Below, piece by piece: positions 23,906 to 33,702 of a stretch of DNA of 59,428 nucleotides. This stretch comes from an uncultured Porphyromonas sp. (lineage in GTDB: Bacteria; Bacteroidota; Bacteroidia; Bacteroidales; Porphyromonadaceae). Position 1 is the stretch's first letter; each line of letters begins with the position of its first letter. Under the pieces are notes generated by a model, which searched no databases, was not told the DNA's origin, and worked only from the letters and a program-made list of their open reading frames with translations. The position numbers and the translations under genes were made by a program. The stretch covers positions 1 through 59,428 of the forward strand of contig CABUDK010000004.1 of assembly GCA_902490315.1 (NCBI GenBank), written 5' to 3'.

Positions 23906-26053
23906 ATGGTTCAAACAATTACGCAATTACGCAAGACCTGTATAGCTGGCTGTGCCATAGCACTCTGCTCGCTAGGTCTGCAGGCTCAGAACGCTGAGCT
24001 AGTGAGACTCTCTGTACCTCAACCCGTACTACAGGAGCTCAGAGCTGATGATGTTACCAACGCTGGAGAGACAGCTATCCCTGCCAATGAGAAGCAAGCC
24101 CTCGTCGACATCTACAACAAACTCGATGGAGCTAACTGGTCTCCCTCTTGGGATCGCTGGGATCTAACAGCCGATCCCGCTACGTGGAAGGGCGTTACCA
24201 TCAAAAATGGTCACGTCGTGGAGCTCAAGATAGATCGTCGCAGAGCTAAAGGTGAGCTACCGGCTTCTATAGCCAATCTGGCAGAGCTAGAGGTCTTCTG
24301 GTGCCACTCCAACCAGATCACGAAGCTCCCTGACGAACTCTTTACGATGCCTAAGCTGCGAGAGCTTTATGCCAGTCTCCAGAATATAGGTGGCGAGCGT
24401 ACGCTGACACAGGAGTTCCCTAAGAAAGTAAATATGCCTGCTCTGGAGACGCTCTTTATGGACAGCAACGCTCTAACGGGCTCCCTGCCGAGCGATATGA
24501 ATCTTCCTAAGATTAAGACGCTCTACATACAAGACAATAAACTAACTGGTGCTATCCCTGAGACATTAACCAAGTGTGCAGACCTAGAGTATCTCTATCT
24601 CCAGATGAATGATTTCTCAGGTAAGGTGCCTCAGGACTGGAGCGCTTGTAAGCAACTCAAGCACTTTGTCGTAGAGCTGAATCCTCAGCTTGGAGGTACC
24701 CTCCCAGCTTCACTGACTCAGCTCACGGAGCTACAGGCTATCACGGTTCAGGTGACCTCTATTGAAGGGAATATACCATCCGATATTGGCAATCTAGTCA
24801 ATCTACAGAACCTTCTACTCACTAAGAGTAAGATGGGTGGTCTGATCCCCGAGAGCATCGGTAAGCTGACTCAGATGACACAACTTGCTTTTGGCGAATG
24901 TCAGTTTAAAGCTCCTCTACCTGAGAGCCTTACTAATCTAAAAAATCTGACCCTGATGCAGTTTACAGGCAATCCTCTAGGAGGCGAGATACCCACATGG
25001 CTCTCTAGCTTCCCCAAACTAGAGGATCTCAGAATGGCTAAGTGCCAGCTCACAGGAGAGATCCCAGCTAGCCTCTTCCCCACCAGCAAGGATAGTGGAG
25101 ATGGTCTATCTAAGCTCAAGAACCTAGACTTCTCGTACAATGAGCTAACGGGTGAGCTACCCGAGGCTATCACCAACTGCCCGAATCTAGTGCGTCTCTG
25201 GGTCTGCTACAATAAAATGTCTGGCAACCCAACAGGATACTTTACTTACGAGAACTTCCCTCGTCTCGTGCAGATCGAGCTCAATGACAATAACTTCTCT
25301 GGAGGTATCGGTACCCTATTTACCAATCCCGAGCGCGTCCTAAGTCGTGTAGACATCTCGAACAATAACTTCTCAGGACCAATCCTCCCAGAGCCTAGCA
25401 CCTCTGATTATGGTGTGCTACTAGGCTTCAATGGAGAGAGTGCTATCGTACATAGTAACAAGTTTGTCTTTGCAGACTTTAGCAACTTCCAGGGATCTCT
25501 ACAGAGTGGATCCGATGGCGAAAAGACTTTGGTCTATGCCCCGCAGAAACCAACCACAGAGGATAAGACCATAGAACTAGCCAATGGCAAAAGCGTGACA
25601 CTAGATGCAACGCTCGAAGACCCTGAGAATTGGAAGAAAGAGGGAGACTTCAACATTCCCAATAAATATCAATGGTACAAGGATGGTAAAGCGATCTCTG
25701 GTGGGACCAATGCGACCTATAAAATCACCAACTATAGCTCTAGCGATGACGGAGTCTACAACTGCGTGATTACAAACATCATCACGCCCAATCTCAAGCT
25801 CACCACAGGTAAGATGACAATCAAGCATGACACCTCTGTAGCAGAGGTCACGAAGCCCGCACTCCAAATCACAAGAGGCGCTACCACACTCCACATAGAT
25901 GGAGCTCAGAGCGCTGCTCTCTACACTACGGAGGGTACCTGCATCGCTCGCACCGAGAGCGACACACTATCTATCGAGGGTATAGCCCCTGGCTGCTACC
26001 TCATCGTCGTGACTGTCGACAACGTACGCCACACGGTGAAGTACGTTCTATAA
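23906..26053 (+). CDS. Secreted LRR protein (plant-type repeats) with Ig-like domain and T9SS tail
   Basis: The 715-aa product has a signal peptide (cleavage near GLQAQ), a capping segment with LVDIYNKLDGANW (a cap common in bacterial LRR proteins), then about 14 LRRs of the 24-residue plant-type form (LKTLYIQDNKLTGAIPETL), an Ig-like domain with YQWYKDGKAISGGTNATYKI...DDGVYNCVI (about 590-640) and a C-terminal domain (AALYTTEGTCIARTES...GIAPGCYLIVV) typical of T9SS cargo. Surface location is inferred. The repeat class differs from the BspA-like LRRs of the other five LRR genes here. It has its own promoter and terminator. Confidence 0.88.
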   Translation: MVQTITQLRKTCIAGCAIALCSLGLQAQNAELVRLSVPQPVLQELRADDVTNAGETAIPANEKQALVDIYNKLDGANWSPSWDRWDLTADPATWKGVTIKNGHVVELKIDRRRAKGELPASIANLAELEVFWCHSNQITKLPDELFTMPKLRELYASLQNIGGERTLTQEFPKKVNMPALETLFMDSNALTGSLPSDMNLPKIKTLYIQDNKLTGAIPETLTKCADLEYLYLQMNDFSGKVPQDWSACKQLKHFVVELNPQLGGTLPASLTQLTELQAITVQVTSIEGNIPSDIGNLVNLQNLLLTKSKMGGLIPESIGKLTQMTQLAFGECQFKAPLPESLTNLKNLTLMQFTGNPLGGEIPTWLSSFPKLEDLRMAKCQLTGEIPASLFPTSKDSGDGLSKLKNLDFSYNELTGELPEAITNCPNLVRLWVCYNKMSGNPTGYFTYENFPRLVQIELNDNNFSGGIGTLFTNPERVLSRVDISNNNFSGPILPEPSTSDYGVLLGFNGESAIVHSNKFVFADFSNFQGSLQSGSDGEKTLVYAPQKPTTEDKTIELANGKSVTLDATLEDPENWKKEGDFNIPNKYQWYKDGKAISGGTNATYKITNYSSSDDGVYNCVITNIITPNLKLTTGKMTIKHDTSVAEVTKPALQITRGATTLHIDGAQSAALYTTEGTCIARTESDTLSIEGIAPGCYLIVVTVDNVRHTVKYVL

Positions 26054-26088
26054 TACACAAGATCAGCCTAACGACAATTTCAAAACGA

Positions 26089-26125
26089 CAAAGGAGACTG
26101 CTACAACCGCAACAGTCTCCTTTCG
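26089..26125 (+). terminator. Terminator between the two LRR genes
   Basis: AAAGGAGACTG...CAGTCTCCTTT hairpin, 38 bp after the stop codon; the right arm is followed by TTTCGT. The arms resemble the GAGACTGTTG ends of the MITE at 9268. Confidence 0.7.
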
Positions 26126-26158
26126 TATCCTCATACTAACCCAAAACAGCTTTATACA

Positions 26159-29083
26159 ATGAGACTATTTTACACGCTATCGCTTTTGATGATTGCTCTC
26201 TTTTTGCCTACTAAAAGTTGGGCTCAAGAGATCGAAAGCAAGACTGGGAATGACAATTCCCCTGAGGCCATTCAGATCACCTTTTTGGGGGCAACTGACC
26301 AGGAGATCATGTGGCTTATGGAGACTGACGAGCCATTTGAGATTGATTGGGGAGATGGTGTCTTCATACATCATGAGAAAGCAAGCTTCCCACAAGAGAA
26401 TGATTCTGAAGAGGTCTACATGAGCAAAGCCATAAAAGGCCAATTTAAGGGAGGTACGATACGACTAAAGATGAACCCTAAGTCCATCAAAAAGTTTGCT
26501 TCGAGTTTCCAAGGGATTTCTTCTTTTGTCCCCATGGCGCCACTTGAAAATCTTTCTCTACTGATGCTCACTGCCGAACAGTTGAAAACATTATCCTTGG
26601 ATAAGATGCCTGCACTTAAGACCTTACAGTGCACGAAGAATAGAGCCTTGAAAGAGTTGGATCTGTCTTCCTTGTCTGAACTAGAATATGCCTTTGTCCA
26701 GCAAAATGGACTGCAGACCTTGACACTTGGTAAGCACCCCAAGCTCAAAGAAATAATAGCGCGAAATAATAAGCTGGAGCATATAGATGTCAAGGGATTA
26801 CCCCTCTTGGAGCAACTGAGCCTCCATGCATGCCCAATCTCTACGCTGGACATTAGTAATAATCCTAATCTCAAGGTGTTGCGATTGACTGAATGTGCCT
26901 TCTCTTCAGAGGAGCTAGACAAAGTCTATCGAGCACTGCCTCAAGCTGACAAAGAGATTGCTAAGCAAAGTGATAACTACTACAAGATATTCATAGATAA
27001 GAATCCTGGGACCAAGGAATCTCATACAAATCTGATTACCGATAAGGGGTGGACTCCCGATGTGATAGGGAGCACAGACAATCCGACCTTTGAGGAGTTC
27101 ATTACCCTGACATTATCTCCCGACCATCCTGAGACAATCAAACTCAAAGTTGTTGCTGACGGCGACTGGACTATCGAAGGAGTTAAGGAATCTGCTGCCT
27201 CTACTAATCGCAAGACCGCCTACACACCCACAGGTCAGACAATTAAACTCACAGGCGACATTCGTGAGCTAGACTGTGCCTCAGCACACATTTCAGCTCT
27301 AGACCTGACCGCTAGCTCTAAGCTCCAAAAGCTAGACTGCTCGCTAAATGCTATTAATACACTTGATCTATCTACTCACACAGAACTGGTACGACTAGAT
27401 TGTAATAGCAATAACTTGACCGCCCTATCCGTGGCTAATAATAAGCAACTGACCTATCTAGACTGTGGAAGAAACCAGATCCAATCAATGAATCTCTCCT
27501 GCAGTCTCTTAGAGGAGTTCAACTGTGGAGTCAATCAACTATCGGAACTAAATCTCGCAAATTGTCCTGCACTCAACACGGTCATGTGTCATCAAAACCA
27601 GATCCGTGGCGCAAATATGAAGCGTCTCATTGAAAATCTTCCCAAGAGTGCTATGGATGGTGCCATACTCGTCATTGTCAATACAAAAGCAAATGACGAG
27701 CAAAACGTTTGCACAAAGAATGATGTCGCCCGTCTCAAGACAAAGCAGTGGGATGCTTATGACTGGAATGATGGCAACTTTGAGGAGTATGCTGGTAGTG
27801 ATGATGACACCCCAACAGAGCAAGAGACCATTCGCCTCAAAACCTCCAAGAGCGTAGGAGATAAGATCTCGATGATAATCGATGGCAGTAGCGATATCTC
27901 TTGTTCGGGTCTTAAGGAGCAACTTGTCGTGCAGAGCGACAAAGTTACTGAATACACCATTACAAGCTCTGAGATAATTCTCTCTGGAAGTTCCATCACA
28001 CTATTTTCTTGCACAATGGGAGAGATTACGGAGGCTGATTTCACTCACGCACCCTCTCTCACATCTCTTAATATAGGTAGCAATGCCTTGACTTCACTTG
28101 ACCTGTCTGCTCTGAAGTCCTTACAGATGCTTCACTGTGGGATTAACAAATTGACGAAACTAGATCTTTCGGCTTTGGAGGAGTTACAGACCGTTAACTG
28201 TGTGCAAAATGCTCTTACATCGCTAGATCTGTCTCATAATACCAAGCTAACCTTCGTCAACTGTGCCAGCAACAAGCTCACAGATCTACAAGTAGCTGGA
28301 GAGTCTCTCCAGACCCTCTCTTGCTATGGCAACCAAATTAAGACTCTAGATCTGACTGGATGTCCTAACATTGTAAGAGTAGAGGGTTTTGAAAATGCCC
28401 TCACAAATCTCAATGTGTCTCAATGTCCAAACCTAGAGCTACTTTACTGTGGTAGCAATAAGCTAACCTCCCTAGACCTTTCGCATAATACAAAGCTCAA
28501 AGAGCTGGGCTGTGGAAGCAACTCTCTAGAGAATTTGGATGTAAGTCAACAAAAAGAACTCTCACTACTCTACGTGACCGACAATAAACTCAAGTCTCTG
28601 GTCCTTTCTCCAGAAGCTGTGCATCTAGAGCGTATTGACTGCTATAACAATCAATTGAGTGGGGCGACGATGGATCGCCTAGTAGCCACAATACCAAGTG
28701 TTTCTGCAGAGAACTTCGCAGAAATCTACCTCTACGATTCAACTTCTAGTACGGAAGGCAATAAGGCTACAGAGGATCAAGTACAAATCCTTCGAACAAA
28801 GGGTTGGAGTGTATACGACCAGAATGGAGAAGATCCACTTCCTCTAGCTAATGAAACCGTAACTAAGGAAGAGCTACAGTATTCTGTCAACTTAATGGAT
28901 GGTGAATTGACATTCATTGGCGCAAAAAGAGACTGTAAATACTACCTGTTTGATGTCCAAGGGCAGCTAATAGCCACGACTACGACTGATAGTAATGGCT
29001 TTGGTACTCTTGACATTCCAAGCTCTCAACACAGTAGTTATGTACTCTATGGTGGTGGACAATCTCACAAGCTATTCCTCTAA
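26159..29083 (+). CDS. Large secreted BspA-like LRR protein with PKD-like domain
   Basis: The 974-aa product has a signal peptide (MRLFYTLSLLMIALFLPTKSWAQ), a PKD-like segment with the EIDWGDGV motif (about residues 60-70), then three blocks of LRRs of the form LTSLDLSHNTKLTFVNCASNKL, each block closed by a cap with KG-W-x-x-x-D (KGWTPDV, QWDAYDWND, KGWSVYDQNG). The C-terminal ~70 residues (YYLFDVQGQLIATTTT...YVLYGGGQSHKLFL) fit a divergent T9SS tail. Internal block repetition suggests growth by duplication. Role is probably adhesion or surface binding; no partner is evident. Confidence 0.88.
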   Translation: MRLFYTLSLLMIALFLPTKSWAQEIESKTGNDNSPEAIQITFLGATDQEIMWLMETDEPFEIDWGDGVFIHHEKASFPQENDSEEVYMSKAIKGQFKGGTIRLKMNPKSIKKFASSFQGISSFVPMAPLENLSLLMLTAEQLKTLSLDKMPALKTLQCTKNRALKELDLSSLSELEYAFVQQNGLQTLTLGKHPKLKEIIARNNKLEHIDVKGLPLLEQLSLHACPISTLDISNNPNLKVLRLTECAFSSEELDKVYRALPQADKEIAKQSDNYYKIFIDKNPGTKESHTNLITDKGWTPDVIGSTDNPTFEEFITLTLSPDHPETIKLKVVADGDWTIEGVKESAASTNRKTAYTPTGQTIKLTGDIRELDCASAHISALDLTASSKLQKLDCSLNAINTLDLSTHTELVRLDCNSNNLTALSVANNKQLTYLDCGRNQIQSMNLSCSLLEEFNCGVNQLSELNLANCPALNTVMCHQNQIRGANMKRLIENLPKSAMDGAILVIVNTKANDEQNVCTKNDVARLKTKQWDAYDWNDGNFEEYAGSDDDTPTEQETIRLKTSKSVGDKISMIIDGSSDISCSGLKEQLVVQSDKVTEYTITSSEIILSGSSITLFSCTMGEITEADFTHAPSLTSLNIGSNALTSLDLSALKSLQMLHCGINKLTKLDLSALEELQTVNCVQNALTSLDLSHNTKLTFVNCASNKLTDLQVAGESLQTLSCYGNQIKTLDLTGCPNIVRVEGFENALTNLNVSQCPNLELLYCGSNKLTSLDLSHNTKLKELGCGSNSLENLDVSQQKELSLLYVTDNKLKSLVLSPEAVHLERIDCYNNQLSGATMDRLVATIPSVSAENFAEIYLYDSTSSTEGNKATEDQVQILRTKGWSVYDQNGEDPLPLANETVTKEELQYSVNLMDGELTFIGAKRDCKYYLFDVQGQLIATTTTDSNGFGTLDIPSSQHSSYVLYGGGQSHKLFL

Positions 29084-29150
29084 GTATAAGACACTGACTA
29101 ATAAAGGCTCGACATCGAGTTGAGCAAAGAGAACTGCCACTGAATACTTT

Positions 29151-29190
29151 AAAAAGGACGGTCTGAGGATCTTCAGACCGTCCTTTTTAG
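29151..29190 (+). terminator. Terminator of the 974-aa LRR gene
   Basis: AAAAAGGACGGTCTGAGGAT/CTTCAGACCGTCCTTTTTAG forms a near-perfect hairpin with A-run and T-run, 67 bp after the stop codon; it could work in both directions. Confidence 0.9.
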
Positions 29191-29293
29191 AATACGGCAG
29201 TACGCAAAATCACTTTGCTATAAGACAAACGAAGCAACATCTACAGGGCTGACGCATTATAATAATATGAACTGAACGAGTTCATCTCAATCT

Positions 29294-29453
29294 CTCCCGA
29301 TGAATTTCCAAATATCTCGGTGGATATTTTTGATTTTCTCCCGAGAGAATGGCGAAATTCTTCGGACTTATCAGATGATTCTTCCGAAGTTTCATTTGAT
29401 TCTTCCGAAGAATTTTTTCTTTCCTCCCGAGGAAATCGAATTTCCTCGGGAGC
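29294..29453 (+). repeat. 21-bp-period palindrome element, copy 3
   Basis: Units start at 29358 (degenerate TTCTTCGGACTTATC), 29379 and 29400 (TTCTTCCGAAG), exactly 21 bp apart, ending GAATTTTTTCTTT. Flanks are of the CTCCCGAG type: CTCCCGAGAG left, CCTCCCGAGG and TCCTCGGGAG right (the last two form a hairpin). It lies between the LRR terminator and gmd. Confidence 0.8.
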
Positions 29454-29469
29454 CATCAGAATGATCTAA

Positions 29470-29500
29470 GCTCTAACTTCTAATCTCTAACCTCTAATTT
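29470..29500 (+). repeat. Heptamer (CTCTAAY)n repeat tract, copy 3
   Basis: Plus-strand CTCTAAC, TTCTAAT, CTCTAAC, CTCTAAT units end right before the gmd -7 box and therefore cover the -33 region. Confidence 0.8.
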
Positions 29501-29502
29501 CG

Positions 29503-29510
29503 TACCTTTG
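29503..29510 (+). promoter_or_regulatory. -7 box for gmd
   Basis: TACCTTTG, 25 bp upstream of the gmd start. No TTG is at the usual -33 distance; the heptamer tract is there instead. Confidence 0.6.
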
Positions 29511-29535
29511 GGGTTGAATCGATATTGCGACATTT

Positions 29536-30612
29536 ATGTCTAGACCTATAGCACTCATCACCGGGATCACGGGGCAAGACGGCTCTTACCTCGCTGAGCT
29601 ACTTCTATCTAAGGGATACGAGGTACACGGTACGCTGCGCCGCGCCTCTTACTTCAACACCGCTCGCATCGAGCACCTATACCTCGATGACTGGGTGCGT
29701 GACCAGAGTCAGAGACGCAAGATAGAGCTTCACTGGGCCGACATGACGGACAGTTCGTCGCTCATACGCATCATCCAGGAGGTGCGCCCTACGGAGATCT
29801 ACAACCTAGCGGCTCAGAGCCATGTCAAGGTTTCCTTTGACGTGCCGGAGTACACTGGCGATGTCACTGCCATCGGCACGCTCAGACTGCTCGAAGCGGT
29901 GCGCATCCTAGGCATGAGCCAGTCGGTACGCATCTACCAAGCCTCCACGAGTGAGCTATATGGTCACGTGGCGGAGACTCCGCAAAATGAGCTGACGCCC
30001 TTCCGACCCTGCTCGCCCTACGCCTGCGCCAAGCTCTACGCCTACTGGATCATTCGCAACTACCGGGAGAGCTACGGTATGTTTGCGGTCAACGGGATCC
30101 TTTTTAACCATGAGAGTGAGCGACGGGGCGAGAACTTCGTCACCCGCAAGATCACGATGGCGGCAGCACGTATCAAGCTGGGACTGCAGGACAAGCTCTA
30201 CCTAGGCAATCTCAATGCGCTCCGCGACTGGGGCTACGCACCTGACTACGTCTACTGTATGTGGCTGATGCTGCAAAACGAAAAGCCCGAAGACTTTGTC
30301 ATCGCTACGGGCGAGCAGCACTCGGTGCGTGAGTTTGCCACGCTCGCTTTCCGCTATGTCGGCATCGACCTCGAGTGGCGAGGTGAGGGCCTGCACGAGG
30401 AGGGTGTGGATCGTGCCACGGGGCGCGTGCTGGTCGCTGTGGACGAGAGCTTCTTCCGCCCTGCTGAGGTGGAGACGCTTCTGGGCGACCCCAAAAAGGC
30501 ACGAGAGCTCTTAGGCTGGAACCCACGGATGACACCTTTCGAGGAACTGGTCAAGCGTATGGTCGAGAGCGATCTAGAGCTATTTGCCAAAGAAGAGCGT
30601 AAGAAGCTATGA
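29536..30612 (+). CDS. gmd: GDP-mannose 4,6-dehydratase
   Basis: The 358-aa protein begins with the SDR nucleotide-binding GITGQDGSYLAELLLSKGYEVHG and has the active-site ASTSELYG, YACAKLYAYWI (YxxxK) and NHESERRGENFVTRKI, diagnostic for Gmd. It converts GDP-mannose to GDP-4-keto-6-deoxymannose, the precursor of GDP-fucose (or GDP-rhamnose). The stop overlaps the fcl start by 4 bp, so the two are translationally coupled. Confidence 0.96.
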   Translation: MSRPIALITGITGQDGSYLAELLLSKGYEVHGTLRRASYFNTARIEHLYLDDWVRDQSQRRKIELHWADMTDSSSLIRIIQEVRPTEIYNLAAQSHVKVSFDVPEYTGDVTAIGTLRLLEAVRILGMSQSVRIYQASTSELYGHVAETPQNELTPFRPCSPYACAKLYAYWIIRNYRESYGMFAVNGILFNHESERRGENFVTRKITMAAARIKLGLQDKLYLGNLNALRDWGYAPDYVYCMWLMLQNEKPEDFVIATGEQHSVREFATLAFRYVGIDLEWRGEGLHEEGVDRATGRVLVAVDESFFRPAEVETLLGDPKKARELLGWNPRMTPFEELVKRMVESDLELFAKEERKKL

Positions 30613-31691
30613 AACAATTGACACCTGAGAGCCGCATCTATGTGGCTGGACATCGCGGCTTGGTAGGATCGGCGATACTCCGCCAACTGCAAGCACGAGG
30701 CTACCAGCAGCTGATCACCCGCACGCATCAAGAGCTAGACTTGCTAGACGCCGTGGCGGTGGAGCGCTTCATGCGTGAGGAGCGACCCGACTACATCTTC
30801 CTCGCAGCAGCGCATGTGGGCGGGATCATGGCCAATCAGACCTATCGTGCCGACTTTATCATGAACAATCTGGGGATCCAGCAAAACGTCCTCACCTCTG
30901 CGCTCCGTAATGGAGTCGAGGGATTGCTCTTCCTCGGCAGTAGCTGCATCTATCCTCGGCTTGCGCCTCAGCCGATGCGTGAGGATGCGCTACTCACCTC
31001 ACCACTGGAGTACACCAACGAGCCGTACGCTATCGCCAAGATCGCGGGGATGAAGATGTGCGAGAGTATGAATCTCCAGTACGGCACGAACTATCTCTCG
31101 GTCATGCCGACCAATCTATATGGTTATGGGGACAACTTTGACCTAGTTAATAGTCATGTCCTGCCCGCTATGATCCGCAAGCTACACCTAGCGGGCGCAT
31201 TGCTCCGTGGCGACCTAACAGCACTACGGCGGGACGTGGCGCGACGTCCGCTGGAGGGCTTGACAGAGCAGAGTAGTCTGGAGGAGTTCACGGCAGAGCT
31301 AGCACGCTACGGCATCACGCCCACCAGTTTACAGCTATGGGGCACGGGGTCGGCACTGCGTGAGTTCATGTGGAGCGACGATCTAGCGGAGGCTTGCATA
31401 ACCATTGCCGAGCGGGTGTCGTTTGTTGAGCTATACCCTGCCGGCGAGCGAGAGATCCGCAACACGCACATCAACATCGGCTCGGGCGAAGAGGTCTCCA
31501 TCCGCACGCTCGCCACGCTCGTCGCTGAGGCAACGCACTACGAGGGGCGCATCGAGTGGGACGCCACGAAGCCGGACGGCACACCCCGCAAGCTCCTCGA
31601 CCTGACGCGTCTCACCTCCCTCGGTTACACCGCCACGACGCCTCTCGCCGTCGGCATTCCCCAGCTCTACGACTGGTACTGCCAGCACTAA
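30609..31691 (+). CDS. fcl: GDP-L-fucose synthase
   Basis: The 360-aa protein has IYVAGHRGLVGSAILRQL, the catalytic region FLGSSCIYPRLAPQPM with YAIAKIAGMKMCESM, and VMPTNLYGYGDNFD, all typical of the epimerase/reductase that makes GDP-L-fucose from the Gmd product. An insertion of about 40 residues (RRDVARRPLEGLTEQSSLEEFTAELARYGI region, 195-235) is common in Bacteroidales copies. Product likely feeds surface glycan or protein O-glycosylation. Confidence 0.96.
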   Translation: MKQLTPESRIYVAGHRGLVGSAILRQLQARGYQQLITRTHQELDLLDAVAVERFMREERPDYIFLAAAHVGGIMANQTYRADFIMNNLGIQQNVLTSALRNGVEGLLFLGSSCIYPRLAPQPMREDALLTSPLEYTNEPYAIAKIAGMKMCESMNLQYGTNYLSVMPTNLYGYGDNFDLVNSHVLPAMIRKLHLAGALLRGDLTALRRDVARRPLEGLTEQSSLEEFTAELARYGITPTSLQLWGTGSALREFMWSDDLAEACITIAERVSFVELYPAGEREIRNTHINIGSGEEVSIRTLATLVAEATHYEGRIEWDATKPDGTPRKLLDLTRLTSLGYTATTPLAVGIPQLYDWYCQH

Positions 31692-31718
31692 CTTCCCCAC
31701 ACAATAAGCTACGCATCT

Positions 31719-33263
31719 ATGTCCGCAATACAGATACTCTGGGTCGATGACGAGATAGATTTTCTGAGACCGCACATCATATTCCTCGAGCAGCACGGCT
31801 ACCAGGTCACTCCCTGCGTGAGTGGCGCCGACGCCCTCGACTTGCTACAGGAGCAGTCGTACGACTTAGTCTTCCTCGATGAGCAGATGCCTGGCTTGTC
31901 GGGACTAGAGACGCTCGCGCGCATCGCACCGCTCTACCCATACCTCCCCGTGGTTATGGTCACCAAGAGCGAGGAGGAGCACCTGATGAATGAGGCGATC
32001 AGCCGTCAAATAGCCGACTACCTCATCAAGCCAGTCAATCCCCACCAACTTCTCCTCTCGCTCAAGAAAGTACTGCACCGAGATCAGATCGTTACCGAAG
32101 CCACACAGCAAAACTACATACAAGCCTTTCGTGAGCTATCCCTACGGATCAATAGTGCTGGCACCATCGACGAGTGGATGGCTATCTATAAGGAGATCTC
32201 CAAGTGGGTCATGCAGGTAGACAACTACCTTCCCGACATGGCCGAGACGTTGCAGTCGCAGCGTGACGAGGCGAATAGACTCTTCGCCAAGTACATTATT
32301 AAGGAGTACGAGGGGTGGATACAAAATCCTAAGAGTGCTCCCACGATGAGCCACACACTGATGCGTGACAAGGTCTTTCCGATGCTAGATCGTGGCGAGC
32401 ATATCTTCTTAATCCTCATCGACAACTTTCGCTGGGACCAGTGGCTCGCCGTGCAGGAGATGCTGAGCGGACTCTTCACCTTCGACGACGGCATGTACAC
32501 CGCCATTCTGCCCACAGCCACACAATATGCGAGAAACGCGATCTTCTCAGGGCTCATGCCCCTAGAGATTGCGAAAACCTTTCCCGAGCTGTGGGTCGAT
32601 GAGGAGAGCGAGGAGGGCAAGAATCTCAACGAAGAGCCCATGATCACAAGCCTTCTCAAGCGATACCGCAAGCCCTACAGCTTCGCCTACCGCAAGGTCT
32701 ACGAGACCTCCTTCGGCGAGCGAGTCCTCGCTCAGCTCAACGAGCTGGAGGACAACCAGCTCAACGTCATCGTCCTCAACTTCGTCGATATGCTATCGCA
32801 CGCTCGCACCGAGAGCAAGATGATCCGCGAGCTCGCCAGCAGCGAGGCCGCTTACCGCTCCTTGACACAGAGCTGGTTTCGCCACTCGACCACCTATAGG
32901 CTCTTCGAGCAGATCGCTCAGATGGGTGCCAAGATCATCCTAACGACCGACCATGGCACCGTTCGCGTACGCAAGCCAGTCAAGATCGTGGGCAATCGCA
33001 ATACCTCGACCAATCTGCGCTATAAGCTAGGGCAAAGTCTCACCTTCGATGCCAAAGAGGCTTATGCTCCCCGCAAACCTAAGGATATAGGTCTTCCTGT
33101 CAACCATCTGACAGACGGATACGTCTTCTGCTACGAGCAGAACTTCTTCGCCTATCCCAACAACTATAACTACTACGTCAATTACTACCGTGACACGCTC
33201 CAGCACGGAGGTATCTCTATGGAGGAGATGCTCGTGCCTTGCATCACGCTCACGCCTCGTTAA
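31719..33263 (+). CDS. porX: T9SS response regulator PorX (REC-PglZ)
   Basis: The 514-aa protein has an N-terminal receiver domain (ILWVDDEIDFL, phospho-acceptor Asp in LVFLDEQMPG, KPVN at the end) followed by a long PglZ/alkaline-phosphatase-like domain (ILIDNFRWDQW, TAILPTATQYARNAIFSGLMP, ILTTDHGTVRV). This architecture is PorX, partner of sensor PorY and sigma factor SigP in control of T9SS genes; its PglZ domain has been shown to be a zinc-dependent phosphodiesterase acting on cyclic oligonucleotides. porY is not in the window. It follows fcl by 27 bp. Confidence 0.95.
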   Translation: MSAIQILWVDDEIDFLRPHIIFLEQHGYQVTPCVSGADALDLLQEQSYDLVFLDEQMPGLSGLETLARIAPLYPYLPVVMVTKSEEEHLMNEAISRQIADYLIKPVNPHQLLLSLKKVLHRDQIVTEATQQNYIQAFRELSLRINSAGTIDEWMAIYKEISKWVMQVDNYLPDMAETLQSQRDEANRLFAKYIIKEYEGWIQNPKSAPTMSHTLMRDKVFPMLDRGEHIFLILIDNFRWDQWLAVQEMLSGLFTFDDGMYTAILPTATQYARNAIFSGLMPLEIAKTFPELWVDEESEEGKNLNEEPMITSLLKRYRKPYSFAYRKVYETSFGERVLAQLNELEDNQLNVIVLNFVDMLSHARTESKMIRELASSEAAYRSLTQSWFRHSTTYRLFEQIAQMGAKIILTTDHGTVRVRKPVKIVGNRNTSTNLRYKLGQSLTFDAKEAYAPRKPKDIGLPVNHLTDGYVFCYEQNFFAYPNNYNYYVNYYRDTLQHGGISMEEMLVPCITLTPR

Positions 33264-33276
33264 TACCATTAACTAT

Positions 33277-33702
33277 ATGCGTCTCACACTACAATCCCTT
33301 GCCGACCTTCCACGCGTTGCCCAGGAGGTACACACACGACTAGCCAACTACCCCGTCATCGCCCTTCAGGGAGATCTAGGAGCGGGCAAGACGACGCTCG
33401 TTCACGAGCTGTGCCGTCTCGATGGCGCCAGCGAAGAGGAGGTGGTCAATAGCCCCACCTTTGCCATTGTCAACGTCTACACAACTCAGTCCGACGACAC
33501 CATCTATCACATCGACTGCTACCGTCTGGAGAACCTCGCCGATGCCGATCAGATAGGACTAGCCGAATATATCCGCTCAGGTGCTCGCTGCTATATCGAG
33601 TGGCCCGACGTCATCGCCCCCCTGCTCCCAGAAGATACCGCCGTTATCCACATCGAGGCACAGCCCGACGGCTCCCGCCTCCTGACCCTCCTCACCGAGT
33701 AA
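33277..33702 (+). CDS. tsaE: tRNA threonylcarbamoyladenosine synthesis ATPase TsaE
   Basis: The 141-aa protein carries the P-loop GDLGAGKTTLVHELCR, the NSPTFAIVNVY motif, IYHIDCYRLENL and the C-terminal YIEWPDVI, matching TsaE, the ATPase partner of TsaB-TsaD in t6A37 tRNA modification. The start at 33277 was chosen because the longer ORF is a shadow over the end of porX; it leaves a 13-bp gap. Confidence 0.95.
   Translation: MRLTLQSLADLPRVAQEVHTRLANYPVIALQGDLGAGKTTLVHELCRLDGASEEEVVNSPTFAIVNVYTTQSDDTIYHIDCYRLENLADADQIGLAEYIRSGARCYIEWPDVIAPLLPEDTAVIHIEAQPDGSRLLTLLTE

Noticed and set aside
23619..23945. 108-aa ORF as the intron-encoded reverse transcriptase
   Set aside because: It has no reverse transcriptase motifs (no YxDD, no RT domain start) and runs into the promoter of the next gene.
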